IMG/VR virus record: IMGVR_UViG_3300043774_000034
Location: 1-40,916 of that record
Length of the DNA: 40,916 nucleotides
Direction: 5' to 3' (one strand)
Source: a virus
The notes under the pieces are model-generated. The model worked only from the letters and a program-made list of their open reading frames with translations. It had not been told where the DNA came from and searched no databases. The position numbers and the translations under genes were made by a program. Of this stretch, positions 24,849 to 32,798 are shown piece by piece (position 1 is the first letter of the stretch; the number at the start of each line of letters is the position of its first letter).

Positions 24849-27800
24849 TGGCTAATAATATTAAATGCACATGTGGACATTCCTGGAGTAAAGCAAGCTC
24901 TAGTGGAAAAGATATGTATGTATGTCATATATGTGGAAAAGATAATACAATGAAAGATGGTGGCTGGTTGAATAAGTTTGACCAAGGAGGGCTAGTCTTA
25001 AAACAAAAGACCAAAGATAACTTTGACTTAAAAGTTAATCCTAATGATGTAGAAGCATCTGTAGGTCCTGGTTACGTAGGAGATGGTTATGATACAACAG
25101 GTAGAAACTATTCTCCTGCATGGGGGGGTCAGTTTGCTATGGGTGGAAGTATGCCAGGTGCTGTAGGATTCATGTACGCACGCACAGCTGGCTCAGCTCC
25201 TGCTAATGGTAAATATACAAAGAAGACAAAAGCTTCTGCTCAAAATGGACAAGAAATGAAATACTATCAAGAAGGACTAGATTTCAAACCTAAAAGCATT
25301 GCTCAGAGTGGTAAGAAGTTGATAAACTTTGGAAACTATCAAGGTCCTGAAATGCAAAATATATATGAAGGAGATGTAAGTTTCTTTAACCCAAAAGACT
25401 TTGAAGGTATTAGAGATAAAGTTGAAAACTACATGAGGTCTGATACATATCTTAATAGATTAAAGAACTATGTACCTGATGAGCAATTTGCACGTAGAGT
25501 GAGAGATGCTAGAGCTAATTCTGTAGGAAGTGTTAAGTTGGCTAGTCCTGATCGTAACACTGAAATAGGATTTTATGGAAATTATGACGACCCAACAAAG
25601 CAAAATATTCCTCAAATATATAAAGATCATGAAATAAGATATAATGATAAGACTACTAGATCTATATTAGCTCATGAGCTTGGGCATGCAGTATCTAGAG
25701 GAATGACTCACATGAAGGGATATGAAAAGTCAGGTTTAGTTCCAAACCCAGGTGAAGTACAAGCAATAATAGGTGGAATAAAAACAAATGATGTTATACA
25801 AAATTATCCTAGTGCAGCTCATGATGATCATTTTACTACAGTTGGAGGAACAAAAAACCTTTCAGCAGCTGGTGAAACTTATGGAGACTTAAGTGGTTTA
25901 AGGTTAATATTAAATGATAGTGGAATAACTAAAAACTTTGGAGATAAATTAACTCCTGAGATGTTTAAAAAAGCATTAGAGAATCCAAAGACTAAGAATG
26001 ATCCAGTACTGAAGAGAATGAAAATGAAATTTAGTGATGAGGACATCATTAAAATGAACAATAGTGTAGCTGGTAATAATTCATATAAGTCTAATCAAGC
26101 TCAGTCAGGTGGATCAATACCTCCAAAAAATTCAGCATTAAAAAGAATAGATGATATAAAATTAAACATACAAGCTTCTCAAGATGCTAAAACTTTATCT
26201 AAAAAGGAGTATGAAGCAAAATATAAAGGCACTGCTTTTGATAACTATAAATGGTGGAAAGATGATCATATTCCTAGTTGGGAAAATCAAGTAAAGACTT
26301 TACAAAAAAACTATGACGCTTTTGTAGCTAGACAAAAAGCTGCTGAACAAGCTGCTATTGATTTAGCAAACAAACAGAAGGCTGAAAGACTAGAGAAAGA
26401 AACATTTGTAAATGAGTATTCTACTAAGCAGTCTGAGTTTGACAAGTTTAAAAGTGATGTAGCTTCTAAGTATAATTACACTCCAGGAGAACAAATATTA
26501 AGTCCTCATGATGCCATTGTTAAAAGAATGGTAGATGAAGCAAACAAAGCTATTGAGACAGGTATAGGATATGATCTTCCTCAATTACCAGGTAATGAGA
26601 TGACTTGTATAAATGGTGTTTGTGAAATTGCTTCTACAGCAGGTGTTGACTTTAGTGGAATGGAAGGAGTAACTGGAGTGAGAAAGAATCCTTATACAGG
26701 AAAACTTATTCCTCAATACAATGCTGGATGGGCTGCAAATGATAATTATAAAAAAGCAGGATACAATAAACTTCCAGAATGGGAGATTCCTCAAATTGGA
26801 GACCTTGCTCAATATACAGATGATGGAAAAATTCATCATATGGAACTTGTATTAGGTTCAGACAAAGGAGGAATTAATACATATAATAACTATCAACAAA
26901 CATTAACACCAACACCTGGAGCAGGTAAAGGAAGAAGAGATTTTAATAACACTCCAAACCAAATGAAAGGTGGGGTGGGAGCTGAACGTACAGTTTACTA
27001 TAGATTAGATCCTAGTGTAGAACAAAAGATTTATGAGACTAACCCTGAATATAGTGGTAAAGTAAAAGGTAAACAACAGTTTGAATCTTCTGATGACTTT
27101 AAAAAGTTCAATGAGTATCAAGATTATATAAACAAACAAGCTGGTAAATATAATCAATATAAAGATTATTTAGGTAAACTTCCTAAAAGTCAAAATGGTT
27201 CTGTAATAAAAGATGATAGAGGTCAATGGGCTTATCCAGGTGAGATAACAGAGATAGGTTCTAATAACATTACTATGCAGGGAGTTGACTATCCTGTACT
27301 TGGTATATCTGATACAGGTGATACACAAATGATGTATCCTGGAGAAGATTATAACTTTGATGGTGAGAAGGTTACAGAGTTTCCAATGATGAAAAGTGGT
27401 GGATGGTTAGATAAATTTCAAAAAGGAGGAAAATTACCTAAACCTACATTAACTGAAAGTTATCCTTCAACTGAAAATAAACCTTCAACTGGTATTACAA
27501 CAGGAGTTGAATCTGGTACACGTAATTCTACTTCTAAGAACTTCTCACAAAAAGAACTTAAACAAATTGAAGAAGCTAAACGTTTAGAAAACATAGGAGA
27601 GATTCGTGCTGCTGAAGAACCAAGGTCTGCACTTTCTAAAGCTTGGGCAATTGCTAGTAATCCTATGACAGCTTTACAGTATAAAATTGCAGGAAGAGGA
27701 ATACCTGACCATTTTGATAGAGGTCCTTTAAATTCTCTTGAGCATGCTACAAATATAATTAACCCATTAAGTTTTATAAATGCTGTTGCAGACGCTCCTG

Positions 27801-29023
27801 AAGCAGGATATGAATTTGTAAAAGACCCTTCATTAGAAAATGTAATAAGACTTGGTGGAGATTTATTACAAGCCGTTCCTTTTACTAGAGGAGTTGCAGG
27901 AGGTGCTAGAACACTTGGTAAAGACCTTTCTCCATATGTTTCAAAAGCAACAAAAACATATAAGGCTACATCAGATATTCCTTCTGCATATAACAGATTA
28001 AGAAATGCTATATATTCAGGAAGTACAGCTCACGAATTACCTGGAGACATGATGCACCATGCATATTTTAGAATGACTCCTGAACAAGTTACTGCTAAAA
28101 TTGCAGCTGAGAAAGCAGGTGCTCCTGCTGGAGCAATGTTGGGAGATTTGAATATGAGTATTAACTCCACTCCTTTGTATTTTACAAATGCTACAAGAGA
28201 AGCAAAAGCTTTCACTCCTATAAGAACTGGTGAAATGCAATTAACAAACTCTTATGGTTGGAGAGGTAAACGTGTTGAAGATGCTATCCCTTTTGAGATA
28301 AAACAAAAATATAGTAAAGAATTATCAGAATTTAAAAACACTCAATTAGATTGGGAAAATAGAATTAAAAACGCTGCTCCTGAAGATAGAACTAATCTTA
28401 TGTTAGAAAAATTGGCATATGAAGAAGATAACAATCCTATTAAAACAATGTTAGATTATGCTAGAAGAGAAGAGCCAGATAGCTATAGAAAGTTTATTCA
28501 GAACTATAAACCTGAGATGGATAGACCTATTGAGAGATTAAATAACGCTACAGGTTTAAATTTCCCAATGTCCAAAGTTACAGATGATTATTTTCTTCCA
28601 GGATTTTATGAAACTCCTACAGCTATATCTATTAAAGATCCAGCTGCTAGAGTGAAGAGTATATTGCAGGGTGCTGGTAAAAACGCATTAAAAACATTTA
28701 ATGAAGATAGTGGATTAGAAGCACTTTCTAAATTTAAACCTGGAGATATAAAAGCTGCTAACAAATTAAAGAAAGAAAGAATAAATGATATAGAGGCAGA
28801 CTACCAAGGTCGTATAAGGGAGACTGAAGAACTTAGTTTAACTGATGAAGAGAGAGTTGATCAATTAAACTATTTTTTACAAATTAGAAATAATCAATTA
28901 CGTGAACTAGATCGCATAGGAGGTAAAGGGCTGTTAGAAAGACAAAGGAGAATAAATAATAGGAACAGTAACACTAATGGTATAGAACTAAAAAATGGTG
29001 GCTGGCTAAATAAATATAAATAA
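24848..29023 (+). CDS. Large virion cargo protein with zinc ribbon, zincin and cysteine-peptidase motifs
   Basis: 1391 aa. Residues 7-29 form a zinc ribbon (CTCGHSW, then CHICG). A GG motif, DGGWLNKFDQGG, follows at 37-48. Around 276-280 lies HELGH (RSILAHELGHAVSRG), the metal-binding motif of zincin metallopeptidases. Residues 587-670 look like a CHAP/NlpC-type cysteine peptidase: CINGVC (C587, C592), then IGDLAQY and KIHHMELVLG (H663/H664). SGGWLDKFQKGG is at 850-861, and the protein ends NGGWLNKYK. The C-terminal third is helical with a hydrophobic part (LIRLGGDLL-like, about 995-1020). Large packaged proteins that degrade peptidoglycan are ejected by podoviruses to open the cell wall; that role fits the two peptidase-like domains but is inferred. 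It is coupled to the previous gene by a TAATG overlap. Confidence 0.7.
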   Translation: MANNIKCTCGHSWSKASSSGKDMYVCHICGKDNTMKDGGWLNKFDQGGLVLKQKTKDNFDLKVNPNDVEASVGPGYVGDGYDTTGRNYSPAWGGQFAMGGSMPGAVGFMYARTAGSAPANGKYTKKTKASAQNGQEMKYYQEGLDFKPKSIAQSGKKLINFGNYQGPEMQNIYEGDVSFFNPKDFEGIRDKVENYMRSDTYLNRLKNYVPDEQFARRVRDARANSVGSVKLASPDRNTEIGFYGNYDDPTKQNIPQIYKDHEIRYNDKTTRSILAHELGHAVSRGMTHMKGYEKSGLVPNPGEVQAIIGGIKTNDVIQNYPSAAHDDHFTTVGGTKNLSAAGETYGDLSGLRLILNDSGITKNFGDKLTPEMFKKALENPKTKNDPVLKRMKMKFSDEDIIKMNNSVAGNNSYKSNQAQSGGSIPPKNSALKRIDDIKLNIQASQDAKTLSKKEYEAKYKGTAFDNYKWWKDDHIPSWENQVKTLQKNYDAFVARQKAAEQAAIDLANKQKAERLEKETFVNEYSTKQSEFDKFKSDVASKYNYTPGEQILSPHDAIVKRMVDEANKAIETGIGYDLPQLPGNEMTCINGVCEIASTAGVDFSGMEGVTGVRKNPYTGKLIPQYNAGWAANDNYKKAGYNKLPEWEIPQIGDLAQYTDDGKIHHMELVLGSDKGGINTYNNYQQTLTPTPGAGKGRRDFNNTPNQMKGGVGAERTVYYRLDPSVEQKIYETNPEYSGKVKGKQQFESSDDFKKFNEYQDYINKQAGKYNQYKDYLGKLPKSQNGSVIKDDRGQWAYPGEITEIGSNNITMQGVDYPVLGISDTGDTQMMYPGEDYNFDGEKVTEFPMMKSGGWLDKFQKGGKLPKPTLTESYPSTENKPSTGITTGVESGTRNSTSKNFSQKELKQIEEAKRLENIGEIRAAEEPRSALSKAWAIASNPMTALQYKIAGRGIPDHFDRGPLNSLEHATNIINPLSFINAVADAPEAGYEFVKDPSLENVIRLGGDLLQAVPFTRGVAGGARTLGKDLSPYVSKATKTYKATSDIPSAYNRLRNAIYSGSTAHELPGDMMHHAYFRMTPEQVTAKIAAEKAGAPAGAMLGDLNMSINSTPLYFTNATREAKAFTPIRTGEMQLTNSYGWRGKRVEDAIPFEIKQKYSKELSEFKNTQLDWENRIKNAAPEDRTNLMLEKLAYEEDNNPIKTMLDYARREEPDSYRKFIQNYKPEMDRPIERLNNATGLNFPMSKVTDDYFLPGFYETPTAISIKDPAARVKSILQGAGKNALKTFNEDSGLEALSKFKPGDIKAANKLKKERINDIEADYQGRIRETEELSLTDEERVDQLNYFLQIRNNQLRELDRIGGKGLLERQRRINNRNSNTNGIELKNGGWLNKYK

Positions 29024-29043
29024 ATCATACAATAGATTATAAT

Positions 29044-32000
29044 ATGAAAGATCAAATCCTAAAGATTGCTAAAGTAAAGTCTGAAAAGGAATTCTACAAG
29101 AAGTATCCTACAGAAGCAGCATTCATGAAAGCTCATGGTAAAGCATTTAAAAAAGCTGCTATGGGTGCTAAGATGGTAGAAACTCAACTAGACCAATTAA
29201 CTGACTTTGGTAATCCTCCTATGGCACAAGTAGGTGCAATGATTGGTGGTGACAATTTAAACCCTAAGCTTAAACCTGTAGGCTTTAATGACTTAATGAC
29301 TGGAGCGAGAGCTACTAATGCTGGTGTTAGTAAAGAGGAACAATTGAGACAAGATAATATGGCTGCTCTTGAGGCACAAAATGCTCCTGCTGAACCAGTT
29401 GATGGTGGGTTTGCAAAAACGTTATCTGGGATTGCTGGTCAAGTTCTTGGAGAGGGTGGAGATGGAGATGTTGGAGATATTGTAAATGATTTACCTATTC
29501 ATAGATATGGTGGTGACTTATATAAATACCAAGGTGGTGGTGGATTAACTAGTCTTGGTAATTCTATTGGAAGTGCTTTCCAAGGACAAGGTGGACTTGG
29601 TAATGGCTTAATGAATCTATTTGGAAATAAAGGTGGAGGTCAACAAATGATTAAAGATAGCCAAGCTTTGTTTAAAGGTGTTGGATTAAAAGGTGGATTA
29701 AAAACACTTGGTACATCTGCAGGATTAAAAACTGCTGGTAAGGCTGCTGGTATAGGAGTGTTAAATGCTGCTCCTCAAATCTTACAAGGTATTGGTCAAA
29801 TTAAAGAACAAAAGCAAGCAATTAAACAAGCTGATCAAACTGCTCAAGTTTCAGGAATTACAGCACAAGCTGCTGAGTCACAACCTTTATTACAAAAACG
29901 TAGATATACAAGACCAGAAGATGCTTTGGTACAACCTGGACAATTAGGTAATCCTCAAGGTGCTGGTACAAACTATTTAGCTCAGAATGGTAGATCTATT
30001 GGAGGTAATCCAACAGAGATTCAGAATACATATAATAGCCCTTTAGATATATATTCAGACCTTGGATTCACTCCATTGAATGATGATATTGTTAAACAAT
30101 ATGCTTATGGTGGTAATTTACCTACAGCAGAGTTTGGAGATTACTTCCAAGACTCAGGTCAAGCATCTATTGGTAAAGGTGTAGGTTCTGCTGTTGGTAG
30201 TGTGTTTGGTCCAATTGGTGGTATGGTTGGTGGAGCGTTAGGTGGTGTTGTTGGTAACTTATTAGGTGGTGCTAAAGATGCTAATAGACTTGCTAACTTA
30301 CAAGACACAACTAAAAATAACACAGAGAGAGCTGCTTGGGCACAAGGTGCTCAAAATATACAATCTACATATTCTAATTTTATGGAAGATGGTGGATGGG
30401 TTAGCCATGATTGGCAGCCACAAACAATCACTAAGTTTGGTGAGTACAACATGAATCAATTGTTAGCACCTCCTAATGATGCTGATATGTTACGTGCTGG
30501 TGGCCACTTAAGAGAATACACTCCTCCTAGTGCTGCAGCTATGTATACAGATAGAGCTCAGTATGGTAAATGGATGAAGAGAACAAATGAACCAGGTGTA
30601 GAAGTTGCACCTACTGGTGGTGCTATGGCAAATCCACGATTGAGCAATATTAAAGCTTATACACAAATGAATACTACTGATACAAATAGAAATGGTAGAA
30701 GTAATTATAATCAAGACTTTACAAGTGCTCAATACACTAAAGACTATTATGATAACCAACCATCTCAGGAAGTTTATTCATATGGTAGAGATAATGGTAA
30801 TAAGTTTTCAGAGTTTACAAGAATGGCTACAGAAGGGCAACCTGCTGTAAATGAACTTCGTAGAACAGAAGAGCGTAGACCATTCCTTAACTTGATTGGT
30901 AAAAAACAAATCATGGATAGATATGATATGTTAAATGAGAAGAAAGCTCAAGGATACATGCAACAAATGAATGATGCTATGCCTGGTGGATTACCAGGAT
31001 ATACAGCACCTAATATGGAGTATGGTGGACAGATGGCTATGGGTGGTGATTTACAAGTTCACCGTGGTAAAGCAGAAACTATGTCTTACAATCCATACTT
31101 ACCAGGAGATGGAGAAACAGTAATGTTCAGAGGACCTTCTCATGACAATGGTGGTATGCCAGTTAGTTATGGTGATAATGGTGTAGAGGTTGAAGGCGGA
31201 GAACCAGCTATTAAATTAAAAGACGGTGGTAAAGATGAGAATTTAGTAGTGTTTGGTAACATGGTTATTCCTAAGTATGGTGTAGCTGAAATAGGTGATG
31301 ATAAAGCTAAGGGTAAGAAGTTCAAAAACTACATTGCAGATCTTAGCAGAACAGAAGCTAAACAAAACAAAATTATAGATAAATCAACCAAGTTAGTTAA
31401 TAGCCTTAAAAATGATAATCCATTTGATCAATTAACAATGAACGCTAGTCGTGCTAACTTATTAGGAGCTAATATGAAACTAAAAGATATTGCTGATAAA
31501 AAACAAAGAGCATCTGTAGTACAGAATGCTATTCTTGATACAGCTAAAGAATACAATGTAGAAAGTGATGGGTTGGCTAAAGGAAAGCTAAAGCCTATCA
31601 AAGATCCATTAATTGGTAAGAATGGTTTAAAGTTAAAGAAAGCTCAAAGCGGAGACAAGGTAGTAACTTGGCATCCAGATTGGGAAGATGTATATGAGAA
31701 TGATGTACCAGATGTGTTAAATGCAGCAGATCTTGAAATGATTAAAAGAGGAATGAGCAAACCAGGATTTATGGGTGAAGGTGCAACTGATTTACAAGAA
31801 GTTGTAGTTACAGGAAAACGTCCAAAGTCAAAAGGACCACTAGAAATTATAAAGAGAGAAACTAATCTTCCTAAAATGGGATTACCTCCAGTAACTTTTA
31901 CTGGTAGACCTCTTGATCTACAAATGGCTAAAAGTAAGAAGAAGAAGAAAGGAAAGTTTGATTGGGAAATGTTAGCTAAAACTTTAGCTTCTGGTTTAGG

Positions 32001-32712
32001 TGATTACTTTAGACCTACTACTAATAATCCATTAGATGGTAGTCAGTTAATGGGTGAGATGTATGCACTAGGTAATAACCAAGTAGACCCTGTATATGCT
32101 CAAACATATCAACCAATGTTGGATAATGTTTATGACATTTCATTACAAGATCAATTAAACGCTATAGATTCTCAAGCTAGAGCTGCTATTAGAGCTGCTG
32201 GTGATAATCCTTCTGCACAAGCTTACATTATGAGTCAAGCTGCTGAACTTAAGAATAAGACATTAGGTGAGCAGATGAGAATCAATCAATCTACTAGAGC
32301 TCAAGTGTTCCAGGGTAATAGAGCAGCAATTAATGATTCTGTATTAAAGAACATAGGAATCCTTGATACTCAACAAGTTAGACAATCTCAAGCTAAGTCT
32401 GCAACTAAGGCTCAGGCTATTGAGGCTCTTAACTCTATCTCTGCTAAGATTGCTCAAAACAAACTTGAGACTAGAAACATTAATACTATGGAGAATTTGT
32501 ATGGTTATAGATTTGGTCAAAATGATCGTGTGTATAATGCTAACAATCCTTACTTCTTTAACAGTCCTATGGTTGGTTCATTAAACCCTGGTGGCCTTAG
32601 TGAATATGAAAAAGCTAAAGCTATCACTAATGCTTATGAAAAGAAAACTAAGGGTTTAGGTAAAGAAGAAAGTAGAAACGGATCTATTGTAAAAGCTCTT
32701 AAAAACATCTAA
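29044..32712 (+). CDS. Large glycine-rich virion cargo protein
   Basis: 1222 aa. The N-terminus, VKSEKEFYKKYPTEAAFMKAHG, is a short module I recall from other large Bacteroidota-phage proteins. Glycine pairs recur, usually after an aromatic or acidic residue: YGGDLYKYQGG (155-165), YGGNLP (355), DGGWVS (449), AGGHLREY (485), YGGQMAMGGDL (660-670). Residues 376-410 form a glycine zipper (GVGSAVGSVFGPIGGMVGG) that could insert in a membrane. Residues 700-790 hold a conserved-looking stretch with GPSHDNGGMP, VEVEGGEPAI and ENLVVFGNMVIP. LQEVVVTGKR at 917-926 resembles the segment after the TonB box of outer-membrane transporters. The rest is helical. It probably is ejected with the DNA; there is no enzyme motif. 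Spacing to the next gene includes a promoter. Confidence 0.62.
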   Translation: MKDQILKIAKVKSEKEFYKKYPTEAAFMKAHGKAFKKAAMGAKMVETQLDQLTDFGNPPMAQVGAMIGGDNLNPKLKPVGFNDLMTGARATNAGVSKEEQLRQDNMAALEAQNAPAEPVDGGFAKTLSGIAGQVLGEGGDGDVGDIVNDLPIHRYGGDLYKYQGGGGLTSLGNSIGSAFQGQGGLGNGLMNLFGNKGGGQQMIKDSQALFKGVGLKGGLKTLGTSAGLKTAGKAAGIGVLNAAPQILQGIGQIKEQKQAIKQADQTAQVSGITAQAAESQPLLQKRRYTRPEDALVQPGQLGNPQGAGTNYLAQNGRSIGGNPTEIQNTYNSPLDIYSDLGFTPLNDDIVKQYAYGGNLPTAEFGDYFQDSGQASIGKGVGSAVGSVFGPIGGMVGGALGGVVGNLLGGAKDANRLANLQDTTKNNTERAAWAQGAQNIQSTYSNFMEDGGWVSHDWQPQTITKFGEYNMNQLLAPPNDADMLRAGGHLREYTPPSAAAMYTDRAQYGKWMKRTNEPGVEVAPTGGAMANPRLSNIKAYTQMNTTDTNRNGRSNYNQDFTSAQYTKDYYDNQPSQEVYSYGRDNGNKFSEFTRMATEGQPAVNELRRTEERRPFLNLIGKKQIMDRYDMLNEKKAQGYMQQMNDAMPGGLPGYTAPNMEYGGQMAMGGDLQVHRGKAETMSYNPYLPGDGETVMFRGPSHDNGGMPVSYGDNGVEVEGGEPAIKLKDGGKDENLVVFGNMVIPKYGVAEIGDDKAKGKKFKNYIADLSRTEAKQNKIIDKSTKLVNSLKNDNPFDQLTMNASRANLLGANMKLKDIADKKQRASVVQNAILDTAKEYNVESDGLAKGKLKPIKDPLIGKNGLKLKKAQSGDKVVTWHPDWEDVYENDVPDVLNAADLEMIKRGMSKPGFMGEGATDLQEVVVTGKRPKSKGPLEIIKRETNLPKMGLPPVTFTGRPLDLQMAKSKKKKKGKFDWEMLAKTLASGLGDYFRPTTNNPLDGSQLMGEMYALGNNQVDPVYAQTYQPMLDNVYDISLQDQLNAIDSQARAAIRAAGDNPSAQAYIMSQAAELKNKTLGEQMRINQSTRAQVFQGNRAAINDSVLKNIGILDTQQVRQSQAKSATKAQAIEALNSISAKIAQNKLETRNINTMENLYGYRFGQNDRVYNANNPYFFNSPMVGSLNPGGLSEYEKAKAITNAYEKKTKGLGKEESRNGSIVKALKNI

Positions 32713-32724
32713 TCAATTCAGTTA

Positions 32725-32759
32725 TACCAAGTTAATCAAAGCAGTTAATTCTCTTGGTA
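32725..32759. promoter_or_regulatory. Inverted repeat overlapping the promoter
   Basis: TACCAAG (32725-32731) and CTTGGTA (32753-32759) are perfect complements 21 bases apart. The right arm covers the TTG of the promoter. It could be an operator or a weak hairpin. The AGTTAA sequence occurs twice in the loop region. Confidence 0.4.
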
Positions 32760-32784
32760 ATTATAATAATTTAAATTACATTTG
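32754..32784 (+). promoter_or_regulatory. Bacteroidota-type promoter for the cargo genes
   Basis: TTG at 32754-32756, a 20-bp gap, then TACATTTG at 32777-32784, an exact match to TAnnTTTG. The next ATG is 14 bases downstream. This is the best promoter match in the window. Confidence 0.7.
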
Positions 32785-32798
32785 CTAATTCATATATC

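Noticed and set aside
25670-25690. HELGH region as a phage tail-tape or maturation protease of known type
   Set aside because: Only the HExxH motif is recognisable; the surrounding sequence does not match a maturation protease I know, so no named family was assigned.
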